Shown in pieces: positions 18,849 through 28,861 of a DNA stretch of 64,000 nucleotides (position 1 is the first letter of the stretch; every line of letters begins with the position of its first letter). Made by a program: the position numbers and the translations under genes. This DNA is from Cellvibrio sp. KY-YJ-3 (GTDB lineage Bacteria; Pseudomonadota; Gammaproteobacteria; Pseudomonadales; Cellvibrionaceae): contig NZ_CP031727.1 of assembly GCF_008806955.1 (NCBI RefSeq), forward strand, positions 3,734,001 through 3,798,000, read 5' to 3'. Under the pieces are notes generated by a model. It saw only the letters and a list, made by a program, of their open reading frames with translations. It made no database searches and had not been told where the DNA came from.

Positions 18849-21002
18849 ATGTACGGAATTTTTAACCTTTTGAAGGAGCGCCCGGTGGTAATGCTGGGCT
18901 CAGCAAGCCTACTAATACTTGTGGGAGTAACCGTGCTCGCCACCTGGCACGCCCCTCGCCTGCTGGATGCAATTCACCCCTTTGCCACGCTGATGGCATA
19001 CAACACTGCATTGGGATTTATCGCCTGCGGCTTGGGCTTACTCGCTATTGTTAAAAAATGGCAGCGAACTTTGGTGTACAGCGTTGTTGTGCTGTGGGGC
19101 ATTGGGTTACTCACCCTGCTCGATTTACTCACTAGCATGGAGTTACACACTACTGATTGGTTTGAGATTTTTCTGAGTGACTCACCCATTCACCACCAGC
19201 CCATATCACCCACCACCAGCAGCGCATTTTTATTAGCCGGCGCCGCATTGTTATTAGGGCGCGCGACGGATGGTATTGCAACGTTAATTGCCACGTTGAT
19301 TTGCTTGTTATTAATTTTAATTGCCACTGCCGCAGTACTCGGACAGGGTTTTGGCTTGTTACCCAATTACGTATGGCTGGGAATTAAATTAGCGCCTCAC
19401 ACAGTTATTGGGTTAATTGCATTTGCATTGGCAATTATTACGCTGCGCTATTCAGCAGCAATCAATGCATTTAACCGGCTTAATTTTTTTAACCGGTTAG
19501 TGACCGGTTTTATTTTTATGAGCCTGTTATTTGTCGCTATAGGCTCTATTGCCATGCTGCAAATAAATAGTGTGGCGACTATTTCGCAACAACTTTATTC
19601 CGGGCCAGTGCAAGTAAACAATGCAATGTTGCGCATCAAAGCCCATGTGAGCAAGCTGAATCGTGGCATCAAAGATGTAGCGGTAGCGCCAGAGTTAATG
19701 GAAGAACGTAATTTGCCTGATTTTATAACTAGCTCCGGGCAAAAAATTGTGGCTGAACTGGTACAGCTTGAACAACAACCGCAGCACCTAATTGCCAGCG
19801 CACAACTGCGCAGCACATTAAAGGATTGGCAAGAGTTATTACTGGATACTTATCAACAATTGGCCGCAGGCAATGTCGACTATTATCGCAAAATTGCTCT
19901 GGAAGACAGCCAAGCCCACACCCAGAAAATTGAAAATTTATGTGATGAAATCATTGCGCAGGCGCAGACCGAAATGCATGCGTTAAACGATCAGGCACTG
20001 CTCACCAAGCAACATGCAGGCAATTTAATGCTGGTAGTTATGCTAGGCTTTTTGTTAGCGGGAGTTTTGGTCGCCGCACTTATTACCCGCAGTTTAAGCT
20101 GGCAGCTGCAAAAAATTCGCGTTGCTATGCTCGAGCTGGCACAGGGCAATGCCAACATTCAGATTCCCTTTCTGGATCACCCCCGAGATGTTGGTGACAT
20201 GGCCAGAACACTCAAAGTATTCGCACAAAATATTGACGAGCGCAACAAATCAACAGCACTACTGGCCAGTCACCAAAAAATACTGGAGAAAATCAATTTA
20301 CAACTTGCACAGACAAATAAAGAACTTGAAACATTTGCCTATGTTGCTTCACACGATTTGAAATCGCCGCTGCGGGGCATTGCCCAATTATCCACCTGGA
20401 TTGAAGAAGATCTTGAGGAAAAACAATTTTCCGAGGTGAATAAACACACCACCATGTTGCGCAATCGCATTCAGCGCATGGAAAAACTACTGGATGATTT
20501 GCTCACCTTTTATCGCGCAGGCAAAACCGATGGCAATCTGGCTGAGGTAGATGTTGCGCAAATGGCCAGGGAGTTATTTGACATCCAAAACACCAAAGCC
20601 GGGCTGCGCCTTGAATTGGCAGAGAACCTGCCCTGTTTCAGCACTTTGAGCACGCCCTTTGAACAAGTGCTACGCAATTTATTTTCCAATGCAATTAAAC
20701 ATCACGATCGCGATGAAGGTGTTATTCGTATCAATTACCAACTACTGCCTAATCAATATTATGAATTCAGTGTATGTGATGATGGCCCCGGCATCCCCGA
20801 GAAATTTCAGCAGCGAGTATTTGGTATGTTTCAAACGCTGAAACCACGCGATGAATTGGAAGGTAGCGGCATGGGCCTCGCACTGATAAAAAAAATTGTC
20901 GCCACCTACGGCGGTCACATCAAACTTGTGTCAGAAGGACGTGGCTGCTGTTTTTATTTCAGCTGGCCGCAACACATAGACAAAGGCGTAAAAGATGACT
21001 GA
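18849..21002 (+). CDS. Multi-spanning membrane sensor histidine kinase
   Basis: A 717-residue sensor kinase. The first ~235 residues hold several hydrophobic helices (for example 14-32, 48-70 and 75-95). A periplasmic or extracellular helical region (about 240-390) and a last membrane helix follow (about 395-415), then HAMP (about 415-470), a HisKA domain with the phospho-acceptor in SHDLKSPLRG (His near residue 503) and a HATPase_c domain (NLFSNAIKH, DDGPGIPEKF, GSGMGLALIKKI). All kinase boxes look intact. The stop overlaps the next gene by 8 bp, so the response regulator at 20995 is its likely partner. The HisKA type resembles phytochrome-like Cph1 kinases, which pair with stand-alone CheY-like regulators. 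The signal is unknown. Confidence 0.9.
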   Translation: MYGIFNLLKERPVVMLGSASLLILVGVTVLATWHAPRLLDAIHPFATLMAYNTALGFIACGLGLLAIVKKWQRTLVYSVVVLWGIGLLTLLDLLTSMELHTTDWFEIFLSDSPIHHQPISPTTSSAFLLAGAALLLGRATDGIATLIATLICLLLILIATAAVLGQGFGLLPNYVWLGIKLAPHTVIGLIAFALAIITLRYSAAINAFNRLNFFNRLVTGFIFMSLLFVAIGSIAMLQINSVATISQQLYSGPVQVNNAMLRIKAHVSKLNRGIKDVAVAPELMEERNLPDFITSSGQKIVAELVQLEQQPQHLIASAQLRSTLKDWQELLLDTYQQLAAGNVDYYRKIALEDSQAHTQKIENLCDEIIAQAQTEMHALNDQALLTKQHAGNLMLVVMLGFLLAGVLVAALITRSLSWQLQKIRVAMLELAQGNANIQIPFLDHPRDVGDMARTLKVFAQNIDERNKSTALLASHQKILEKINLQLAQTNKELETFAYVASHDLKSPLRGIAQLSTWIEEDLEEKQFSEVNKHTTMLRNRIQRMEKLLDDLLTFYRAGKTDGNLAEVDVAQMARELFDIQNTKAGLRLELAENLPCFSTLSTPFEQVLRNLFSNAIKHHDRDEGVIRINYQLLPNQYYEFSVCDDGPGIPEKFQQRVFGMFQTLKPRDELEGSGMGLALIKKIVATYGGHIKLVSEGRGCCFYFSWPQHIDKGVKDD

Positions 21003-21453
21003 TAACTTCTATCCGAATTTAAACCCAAGCCAGTTTAAAACTGTCAGTCTTCTTATCATCGACGACGATGATATAGACGCAACGGCGTTGCGGCGTGCAT
21101 TACATAAACTGAAATTGCTTAACCCGCTCTACCGTGCCAAAGATGGTGTGGAGGCCCTTGAAATGTTGCGTAATGGCAATGTGCCAAGCCCTTACATTAT
21201 TCTGTTGGATATCAATATGCCGCGCATGAACGGTATTGAATTTTTGGAGGTATTACGCGCCGATCCGGAACTAACCCATGCGATCGTTTTTGTACTGACC
21301 ACCTCCAAATCGGACGAAGATATTTTGGCAGCCTACCGTGAACATGTGGCCGGCTATTTACTTAAACAGCGTATGGACAGCGATTTTATGCAGGTGATTG
21401 GGTTGCTTGATCACTATTGGCGTGTGATTGAGCTACCACATCCCGAACAATAG
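20995..21453 (+). CDS. CheY-like response regulator (Rcp1 type)
   Basis: A 152-residue single REC domain with no output domain. It has the acidic cluster IIDDDDID near residue 20, the phospho-acceptor Asp in IILLDINMPRMNG (near residue 67), a conserved Thr in VFVLTTSK and a Lys in GYLLKQ. The start lies inside the 3' end of the kinase gene (8-bp overlap), which implies coupled translation and partnership. Rcp1-like regulators often relay phosphate from Cph1-type kinases. The REC-GGDEF-EAL protein encoded 60 bp downstream is a plausible final output. Confidence 0.9.
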   Translation: MTDNFYPNLNPSQFKTVSLLIIDDDDIDATALRRALHKLKLLNPLYRAKDGVEALEMLRNGNVPSPYIILLDINMPRMNGIEFLEVLRADPELTHAIVFVLTTSKSDEDILAAYREHVAGYLLKQRMDSDFMQVIGLLDHYWRVIELPHPEQ

Positions 21454-21513
21454 CCCCCTAGCTTTAGCACCAGGGTTTAATAACGGGCATTAAGAATAGG
21501 AGACCTAATCTGC

Positions 21514-23271
21514 ATGAAGCTATTACTGATTGATGACAACGAATTGGATCGCCTGGCGATCATTCGAACGTTTAAAAAAACCGAGTGGGATATCACTATT
21601 GCTCAGGCCTGCTCCGCGAGCGAGGGCCTCGCGCAATTTGATAGCGAAGATTTTGACGCTGTCCTGCTTGACTATCGCCTGCCCGATATCGACGGTATGG
21701 AAGTGCTGCAACTTCTCGCCAAACACCCCAATCACCACGCTGCCGTAATTATCCTCACCGGCGCCAGCGCCGACGAAGATCTGGAGCGCGAATTTATTGA
21801 GGCCGGTGCCCAGGACGTACTGTTCAAATCGGAGATTGCTCACAAACACCTGACCCGCGCCATCACCCATGCACGCACACGTCATGAATTGGAACATCAG
21901 TTACAAGAGAGTCACCAGCGCCTGCGTGCGCTGGCCGAGAATGACTCACTCACCGGGCTTGCCAATCGCTACTATTTTGATGAGAGCCTGCGTGCTGCAA
22001 TTCAGCGCACCAAACGCCAGCAAGATCAACTTGCCCTGCTCTTTCTGGATTTGGATAACTTCAAATTTATCAATGACGGCCTAGGCCATTTAATTGGTGA
22101 TCAGGTTTTGATGGAAGTGGCTAAACGTTTGGTTGATGTGGTGCGCGCGGGCGATGTGGTGTGCCGTTTGGGTGGCGATGAATTTGCGATTTTAGCGCAT
22201 AACTTTGAAACCCACGAAGCCATCAGCCAGCTTGCGCAACGCATTTTAGAGGACCTGCGCCGCCCCATTATTGTGGGCAATTATGAGCACAGCATCTCCT
22301 CCAGTATTGGCATTGCCACCTACCCGGAAGCCGGTGACAGCGCCAGCGATCTGCTCAAAGCCGCGGATATGGCCATGTATCGCGCCAAGCAAGACGGGCG
22401 CGACAATTACCAATTTTTTTCACCGGCGATGCAAGCGCAAATGCAGGAGCGCATTCACCTCGAAAAAGAATTACGCGCACTGATTCCTACCGATCACTTT
22501 ATTTTGTTCTACCAACCCATTGTCGATGCGCAAACCTTTGAAGTTTGCGGCGCCGAAGGCCTGATTCGCTGGGATCACCCCGAGCGCGGCATACTGCCAC
22601 CAAGCGAATTCATCACCCTCGCTGAGGAGATTGGCCTGATTGGTGAAATTGACTCCCGCAGCCGTTTAAATGCCTGCAAACAACTGGCGAAATGGCGCAA
22701 AGACGGATTGGTGGATGAGCAGTTCAACATGAAATTTAATGTCTGCGCCCAACTGCTGACTGACGATGATCTCTATCGCGCTATTATTGCAGACCTTACT
22801 GCTACCGGCCTGCCCGGACATTGCGTCAGCCTGGAGATTACCGAATCAATCCTGATTGAAAACCTGGGGCGCACCGCAGAAAAACTGCAGATGATTCGCG
22901 ACTACGGCATCGATATCGCGGTAGATGATTTTGGCACCGGCTATTCCTCCATCGCCTACCTGAAAGAATTACCCGCACGCACCCTGAAGATTGATCGCAA
23001 GTTTGTGCAGGACGTGCCCACTAATCTGGCTGATTGCCGGATTCTGCGCGCCATGATTGTGTTTGCCAAAAGCCTGGATCTGATTGTGGTCGTGGAAGGC
23101 GTAGAAACCCGCGAGCAGGCGCGTCTTTGCCGCGATTATGGTGCCGACTTACTGCAGGGATATTTATTCTCCAAACCCCTTCCACCCGCCGCATTTGAGC
23201 AATTCTTACGCGATCACAATGCAGCCGAGTGGAATAAGCGTCTCTCGGTATTGGGCGCACTCACCGGCTAA
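21514..23271 (+). CDS. REC-GGDEF-EAL c-di-GMP turnover response regulator
   Basis: A 585-residue cytoplasmic protein. REC is about 1-120 (LLLIDDNELD, phospho-Asp in AVLLDYRLPDIDG). GGDEF is about 140-300, with an intact GGDEF motif and an RAGD I-site five residues before it. EAL is about 320-570. The EAL signature reads EGL (AEGLIRW) with the metal-binding Glu kept, and the other catalytic segments are present: NVCAQLL, EITES, DDFGTGYSS, KIDRKFV, VVEGVET and QGYLFSKPL. Both domains therefore look competent, and net activity cannot be read from sequence. It follows the kinase and CheY-like genes in the same direction. Confidence 0.92.
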   Translation: MKLLLIDDNELDRLAIIRTFKKTEWDITIAQACSASEGLAQFDSEDFDAVLLDYRLPDIDGMEVLQLLAKHPNHHAAVIILTGASADEDLEREFIEAGAQDVLFKSEIAHKHLTRAITHARTRHELEHQLQESHQRLRALAENDSLTGLANRYYFDESLRAAIQRTKRQQDQLALLFLDLDNFKFINDGLGHLIGDQVLMEVAKRLVDVVRAGDVVCRLGGDEFAILAHNFETHEAISQLAQRILEDLRRPIIVGNYEHSISSSIGIATYPEAGDSASDLLKAADMAMYRAKQDGRDNYQFFSPAMQAQMQERIHLEKELRALIPTDHFILFYQPIVDAQTFEVCGAEGLIRWDHPERGILPPSEFITLAEEIGLIGEIDSRSRLNACKQLAKWRKDGLVDEQFNMKFNVCAQLLTDDDLYRAIIADLTATGLPGHCVSLEITESILIENLGRTAEKLQMIRDYGIDIAVDDFGTGYSSIAYLKELPARTLKIDRKFVQDVPTNLADCRILRAMIVFAKSLDLIVVVEGVETREQARLCRDYGADLLQGYLFSKPLPPAAFEQFLRDHNAAEWNKRLSVLGALTG

Positions 23272-23473
23272 GGGTGCGCTGCTCCGGCGGCGCACCACTC
23301 AACAACAGCCAAGCACAGCCCCACCTGACCTGGTCAACAGACAGTCAGCTCCAGCAAATAGCCAAACCCAATACGACAGATTGAACCAGACAATTTTGCG
23401 CCGCCATTGCGATTCGCCTATCATGCCCCCACATTGCAAAGACCCTTTGGTTTGACCTCCTGTTTTGTTTTAA

Positions 23474-24436
<963 letters not shown>

Positions 24437-24465
24437 CAGCCGGCACGTAGCATCGGCAGCTAAAT

Positions 24466-24501
24466 AAAAAGGGGAAGGTCAGCGATGACCTTCCCCTTTT
24501 T
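24466..24501. terminator. Bidirectional terminator between trxB and the DUF3313 gene
   Basis: A 16-base-pair perfect stem with a four-base loop, with A-run and T-run on opposite sides. It lies between the convergent genes ending at 24436 (plus) and 24517 (minus) and should serve both. Confidence 0.92.
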
Positions 24502-24516
24502 AATTGCCCGTGTGGT

Positions 24517-25206
24517 TTATTTAGCAGCCAGACGATCCAACTCAGTGCGCAAATTGCGCAGCCATTGGTTAAACGCCAGACGGATCTGAACATTATTAGT
24601 CACGCGATTGTTCTCCTCCCAAATACGTCCCAAATCGCGACGATCAGTAATAATCGCCAGCACATCGCCTGACACTGAATCCACCAGTGTCAGCTCCAAC
24701 GTCATAGTCCCCATGCCTTCGCTGTACACTTTCATCATCGTCGGGCGACCTTTGGAGTCGTCTTTACTCGCCAATGGCGCAATCTCCAGCACTTTTGCTT
24801 TTACTTGCAATACATCCGCGCCCGTCTGTAAGGATGTCGCAAAACGGCCATCGACAATCAGGTTCGTCATTAACGCCTCGGTATAACGCTCCTGATAATA
24901 GCGGCGATCGGCATCGCTCAGCTCCCACGGCGTGTCGTTAATCTTGTCCGTGGACTGCTTGCGGATTTTGACCTCACTCAAATCCAACTGCTCGACCAAT
25001 AATTTACTGTATTGCGCAAATTGCGCATTGGGCGCAACAAAGGTGCCATCAAAACGGCTGTCTTCCACCGCACTCAACCCCGCTTGATCTGCTTTCAGCG
25101 CCGCGTCTTTTTCATGGGGCTTAGTCATTGAACAACCACCAATCACACCAGTAGCCAGTGCAATTAGCACCAGTTTGACACTGAGATTTTTCATTAAACG
25201 TTTCAT
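24517..25206 (-). CDS. DUF3313-type outer-membrane lipoprotein
   Basis: A 229-residue predicted lipoprotein. The ATG at 25206 is chosen over an upstream in-frame start at 25305 because it places a signal peptide (KLVLIALATGVIGGC, lipobox Cys near residue 25) at the N-terminus and has an AGGCAGG ribosome site. The mature part (FDGTFVAPNAQFAQYSKLLV through LRNLRTELDRLAAK) resembles the DUF3313 family of small lipoproteins of unknown function. Ser follows the lipidated Cys, so sorting to the outer membrane is expected. It is convergent with trxB and has no functional context. Confidence 0.75.
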   Translation of the reverse strand: MKRLMKNLSVKLVLIALATGVIGGCSMTKPHEKDAALKADQAGLSAVEDSRFDGTFVAPNAQFAQYSKLLVEQLDLSEVKIRKQSTDKINDTPWELSDADRRYYQERYTEALMTNLIVDGRFATSLQTGADVLQVKAKVLEIAPLASKDDSKGRPTMMKVYSEGMGTMTLELTLVDSVSGDVLAIITDRRDLGRIWEENNRVTNNVQIRLAFNQWLRNLRTELDRLAAK

Positions 25207-25398
25207 CACATTACCTGCCTGTAGTTCGGGGGACTGAAACTGTATGCTAGCCGCGGCAGTCACAGTCATTGGTTGTACCGCATGTTTATAAGACGTTATT
25301 CGCAATCAAGGGTTCATTGGTTGCATAACCCGCAACCTTATTGGTGGCATAAGGCCAAACTGCCCAGTGACTCCAAGTTATTGAAGCACAAAAGCAAA

Positions 25399-25420
25399 CC
25401 GGGAAGCAGAGGCCTCCCGG
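25399..25420 (-). terminator. Likely terminator after the acyltransferase gene
   Basis: A nine-base-pair stem (one G-U pair) with a four-base loop, followed on the minus strand by TTTGCTTTTG. It lies about 65 bp past the stop of the gene ending at 25484. Confidence 0.55.
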
Positions 25421-25483
25421 TCAAGTTTGTAATATTTTGTAGTTTGACAGCAACCCTACTGGATTACCAAGGCTGTAACAAGG

Positions 25484-26614
25484 TTACCTTCGACCATTCA
25501 ACATCCAACCGATTGGCGTCCAACGCACCAGCACCAAATAACTCGCCATGCCCACCACAAAAGTTGCTGCCAGCGTCAGCCCATACTCCGCCCACACACC
25601 CCAATTTTTATCCATCAAAGGGTACTGCAGGGCAAAAATAATCGGCAAATGAATGATGTAAATCCAGTAAGAGCTATCGGCGATAAGCCGCATCCAACGG
25701 TGATGGGAATCCAGAAATTGTCTAGCATAAATTAAACACACCAATGTCATCCACAGCGCAATATAAACTTCACACACTGCCAGAAGTAATTTCTTCCACA
25801 ACGCTAAAGGGGGAGCCATCAAATCCATCTGCACGGGTAAGTGATAATAATAAAGCGCAAATAACGCAGTGCTGGCAAGAAGAATCCTGAAGGCATAAAC
25901 ATTGAAGCGCGCAATAAAATTTTCCTGAGTGAAAATCCAATAACCCAACACAAAAAATAATCCGAAAAAGCCAAAAGACCATAATTGGGGTATAAAACTT
26001 TCCGGGGCGGGCTTGGGCGAAGCAATCAACAATGCACCGGGCAATAGTACCAAGGGTATGATTAAGAGAAATAACCCGGGTGTTAAACGAGCCAAAAAAT
26101 TGCTCGCCCACTGCCAGTTAACAATGCGCAACAACCACACCAATACACAAAAATAAATCAGGTTATATAAAAACCACAAATGCATCGTAGTGGGTGGTGG
26201 GCGCGGGGCATCTGGGTTTTGCATTGCCTCCAGAATCATCAGCATAATTGCTGACTTATTTTCAACCTCATTGGTAGCCGTTAACAAAGGAATGAAAGTG
26301 GCGACCATACACAGCGGCAGAAAAATAATAAACGGCAATAAAATTCGCAGCGCGCGATTTTTTAACATACCAACCACCCCGCGCCGCGCCACTAAATAAG
26401 CCACAAAAAAACCGGCGATCAGAAAAAACAAAGGCATTCTGAATAGATGTGAAAACCAGGAAAACCAATCCAGCAGCAATGATTGCTCAGTATTTGCCGC
26501 TGGCCAGAGTGCCTGTAATTTGGGGCTATAGGCCAACGCCGCATGAAAAAATACACCCGTCAACATCGCCAGTGCGCGCAGGTTATCCATATAATAAAGC
26601 CGTGTAGTTACCAT
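25484..26614 (-). CDS. Acyltransferase-3 family membrane protein (OpgC/MdoC-like)
   Basis: A 376-residue integral membrane acyltransferase (acyltransferase_3 family) with about ten hydrophobic helices. The start at 26614 (MVTTRLYYMDNLRALAML) has a GGGAGGTGA ribosome site at proper spacing; the GTG at 26623 lies too close to that site. The conserved N-terminal YMDNLRALAMLTGVFFHAAL contains the invariant His of the family. OpgC succinylates periplasmic glucans and other members acylate sugars or peptidoglycan; the substrate here is not determined by sequence. It lies 44 bp after the ABC permease gene and may be in that GntR-controlled operon. Confidence 0.8.
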   Translation of the reverse strand: MVTTRLYYMDNLRALAMLTGVFFHAALAYSPKLQALWPAANTEQSLLLDWFSWFSHLFRMPLFFLIAGFFVAYLVARRGVVGMLKNRALRILLPFIIFLPLCMVATFIPLLTATNEVENKSAIMLMILEAMQNPDAPRPPPTTMHLWFLYNLIYFCVLVWLLRIVNWQWASNFLARLTPGLFLLIIPLVLLPGALLIASPKPAPESFIPQLWSFGFFGLFFVLGYWIFTQENFIARFNVYAFRILLASTALFALYYYHLPVQMDLMAPPLALWKKLLLAVCEVYIALWMTLVCLIYARQFLDSHHRWMRLIADSSYWIYIIHLPIIFALQYPLMDKNWGVWAEYGLTLAATFVVGMASYLVLVRWTPIGWMLNGRR

Positions 26615-26658
26615 CGCTTTCACCTCCCTTTTTAATTATCGCTATTCATTACAGCTAT

Positions 26659-27339
26659 TTATAAAAACGTTTCCTTGCGCGCTTGCCACACAAATGCAAC
26701 CAGCAATGCAACTGCTAAAAAGGACAACTGCACAGCAATAATACCCAGTGCCTCACTACTCCATACCGCCTGCGAACTAAATAAGTGTGTGCGAATACTC
26801 TCTATCCGGGCAACCATATAAATCATCGGACCAATCATGCAGTTTAAAAAAATCATTACAAATAACACCATGCCATCCGACTCACTAATCATCCCCGTAG
26901 CCCACGTCAGGCAGTAACTCAATAAAAAATACAACGCCAAAATTAAACACAGTGGTAGCAATCCATCGGGTATTGGGCTAGCACTAAATACAAATATGGT
27001 CGCAGCTACAATCAACAACCAAGGAAAAACAAACAGCGTCATACAGGCAATTAATTTAGCCAGTGCGTAGTCAACGGGTGTAACAGGTAAACTCATAATA
27101 AAAGGCAGGGTATGTTCCTTTCGCTCATTAATAATAGTGCTGCTAATTTGATGATTCCCCATGCCAATAACAGCGCTCATTAACAAAGTGGAGCCCATTA
27201 CGAACTGCCACTCGCCAAGGCTGATAAAACTCAACGCAGCGATGCCAGCCAAGGTATACAACACGATAAATTTCCGCTGCAGATACCAATCCTTGGCAAC
27301 TAATTGTTTAACCACCGGTAAGTTCAGTGTGTAACTCAT
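26659..27339 (-). CDS. ABC-2 type transporter permease
   Basis: A 226-residue permease with about six hydrophobic segments, of the ABC-2 superfamily (ABC2_membrane-like: KQLVAKDWYLQRKF, then NERKEHTLPFIMSLPVTPVDY). Its ATG overlaps the stop of the ATPase gene by 4 bp, so they form one transporter. With a YtrA-type GntR regulator at the head of the operon, the context resembles the Bacillus ytr operon, whose transporters respond to cell-envelope stress. The substrate is unknown. Confidence 0.85.
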   Translation of the reverse strand: MSYTLNLPVVKQLVAKDWYLQRKFIVLYTLAGIAALSFISLGEWQFVMGSTLLMSAVIGMGNHQISSTIINERKEHTLPFIMSLPVTPVDYALAKLIACMTLFVFPWLLIVAATIFVFSASPIPDGLLPLCLILALYFLLSYCLTWATGMISESDGMVLFVMIFLNCMIGPMIYMVARIESIRTHLFSSQAVWSSEALGIIAVQLSFLAVALLVAFVWQARKETFL

Positions 27340-28220
27340 GAATTCACTCCTGCTTTTACTGTAGCGACAAAAATTTTCTCCAGCGTCATAGGCTCTACAC
27401 TGGTTACATTGACACCTTGCGCACTCAAATGGGCAAGCGTGGATTCTGTAAATTGATTAACAATAATTTCTTGCAAGGAACCGTTATGTTTGACGCGCAC
27501 CAAACCTGATAATTCGAGACCGGTAGGATCCATACTGCTGGTACAAAGAATTCTTCGCCAGCGCTCCAGATAGGTCTCTTTATCTTGCGAGTCCAGCAAC
27601 TTCCCTTTGTGCACAAAACTAATCGAATCAGAAAGCTGTTCTATATCTTGCGTATTGTGTGATGAAAACAAAACGCTGCGATCTTCATCGCGCAGAATAG
27701 CGGCAAGCTCCGTTAATACTTCTTCACGGGCAACGGGATCAAGCCCAGTTGTAGGCTCATCCAAGACCACAAGTTTGGGGCGCCGCGCCAGCACCAGTAG
27801 CAAGCCCGCTTTAACACGCTGCCCGTGTGAAAAACCTTTCATTTTTTGGTCCACACGCAAATCAAATATTTTTAATAAATGGGCTGCGTATGTTGGATCC
27901 CATGAGGGATAAATTGACTGGATGAACTGCATGTGCCAGCGCAGGGTTTCACTTTTGTAAAGCCGCATATCATCAGAAGCAAAACCGATTTGCTGTTTTA
28001 CCGCTACCTGCTGCTCCGGTAACTTCTGGCCCAAGACATGCACGCTGCCACTGTCTGGCTGAATCAATCCCATGACTAAACGCAAAGTAGTAGATTTGCC
28101 GGCGCCATTAACCCCCACCAACCCCATCACCTGCCCGACCGGTAATTGCAGACTCAGATTATCCAAATAAAAATCCGGATAACGCTTGCACACATTTTGA
28201 AGTTCAATTGCATTTTCCAT
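27336..28220 (-). CDS. ABC transporter ATP-binding protein
   Basis: A 294-residue ATPase. Walker A is GVNGAGKSTT, the signature loop is FSHGQRVKAG (a variant of LSGGQ), Walker B is LVVLDEPTTGLD, and the H-loop is SSHNTQDIE. About 80 residues beyond the core have no recognised domain. It is partner to the overlapping permease and lies 51 bp after the GntR gene on the same strand. The pair belongs to the drug/bacitracin-export-like ABC-2 class by sequence style, but the substrate is unknown. Confidence 0.9.
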   Translation of the reverse strand: MENAIELQNVCKRYPDFYLDNLSLQLPVGQVMGLVGVNGAGKSTTLRLVMGLIQPDSGSVHVLGQKLPEQQVAVKQQIGFASDDMRLYKSETLRWHMQFIQSIYPSWDPTYAAHLLKIFDLRVDQKMKGFSHGQRVKAGLLLVLARRPKLVVLDEPTTGLDPVAREEVLTELAAILRDEDRSVLFSSHNTQDIEQLSDSISFVHKGKLLDSQDKETYLERWRRILCTSSMDPTGLELSGLVRVKHNGSLQEIIVNQFTESTLAHLSAQGVNVTSVEPMTLEKIFVATVKAGVNS

Positions 28221-28271
28221 AATCAGACCTTTTAAAAACCCTCGCCTAAAAAATCACAGTCATTTATTAAC

Positions 28272-28652
28272 TTATTTGCGTGCCGCTATAGCCTGCTGAA
28301 TAAGTGCAATAATTCCTGCTTCATCCAAACCCAGTGCAAGAGCATTGTTTACCAGCTCATTAATTTGCAGCGTTAATTCATGCTGCGCTAATACACCGGG
28401 CAAATCAGCCTGCGCGGCAACAAAAGATCCCCGTCCCGGCTGGGTGACTATCACCCGCTCCATTTCAAGTTCGCTGTAAGCGCGCTTGACCGTAATTACA
28501 CTTACTTTGGTTTGCGCACTCAGTTCACGAATAGACGGCAATGGGTGCCCTGCAGGCCAATCGCCCACACGGATTTTTTGTTTAATCTGCGCCATGATTT
28601 GCAAGTACATGGGGCGACTATCGTTTTGCGAGAGAAACAGCTCCTCAGTCAC
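28272..28652 (-). CDS. GntR-family (YtrA subfamily) transcriptional regulator
   Basis: A 126-residue repressor with an N-terminal winged helix (PSIRELSAQTKVSVITVKRAYSEL) and the short C-terminal helical part typical of the YtrA subfamily. The GTG at 28652 is preferred: GAGGTG lies just upstream at good spacing, and longer versions would read through the operator and tandem-repeat DNA. It heads an operon with the ABC ATPase and permease. Two inverted repeats lie immediately upstream, which suggests autoregulation, as known for YtrA. Confidence 0.85.
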   Translation of the reverse strand: MTEELFLSQNDSRPMYLQIMAQIKQKIRVGDWPAGHPLPSIRELSAQTKVSVITVKRAYSELEMERVIVTQPGRGSFVAAQADLPGVLAQHELTLQINELVNNALALGLDEAGIIALIQQAIAARK

Positions 28653-28665
28653 GCACACCTCTATC

Positions 28666-28704
28666 TGTATATATTTGATATACACAGTATATGCACAGAT
28701 ATAC
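28666..28704 (-). promoter_or_regulatory. Candidate GntR/YtrA operators (two inverted repeats)
   Basis: TGTATAT-5-ATATACA at 28666-28684 is a perfect seven-base-pair dyad, and GTATAT-6-ATATAC at 28687-28704 is a second perfect dyad with related half-sites. They lie 14-52 bp upstream of the GntR GTG start, where the operon promoter should be. YtrA-type regulators bind similar AT-rich dyads, so this is the likely autoregulatory site. Confidence 0.55.
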
Positions 28705-28717
28705 ACAGACAGCAAGC

Positions 28718-28776
28718 GAGAAAAGAGAAAAGAGAAAAGAGAAAAGAGAAAAGAGAAAAGAGAAAAGAGAAAAGAG
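28718..28776. repeat. Heptanucleotide tandem repeat (GAGAAAA), eight copies
   Basis: Eight perfect head-to-tail copies of GAGAAAA (28718-28773) followed by a partial GAG. The array lies 14 bp beyond the GntR operator dyads and 42 bp from the purL terminator. Its unit length is not a multiple of three and it is not inside a supported gene. Confidence 0.95.
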
Positions 28777-28817
28777 TTTTTCAGGAAGGGAAATAAAAAT
28801 AACGCCATCAGAAATGA

Positions 28818-28848
28818 CAAAGGAGGCCGAAGCCCCCTTTGTTTTTTT
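28818..28848. terminator. Terminator after purL
   Basis: A ten-base-pair GC-rich stem (CAAAGGAGGC / GCCCCCTTTG, one mismatch) with a four-base loop. The clean T-run follows on the plus strand, while the minus side has only a broken T-run. Its place 14 bp past the purL stop suggests it ends purL; it may also block plus-strand transcription. Confidence 0.6.
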
Positions 28849-28861
28849 GCAGCAGTGGAAA

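Noticed and set aside
23273-23296. Terminator after the REC-GGDEF-EAL gene
   Set aside because: A GGTGCGC/GCGCACC hairpin is present but has no T-run after it.
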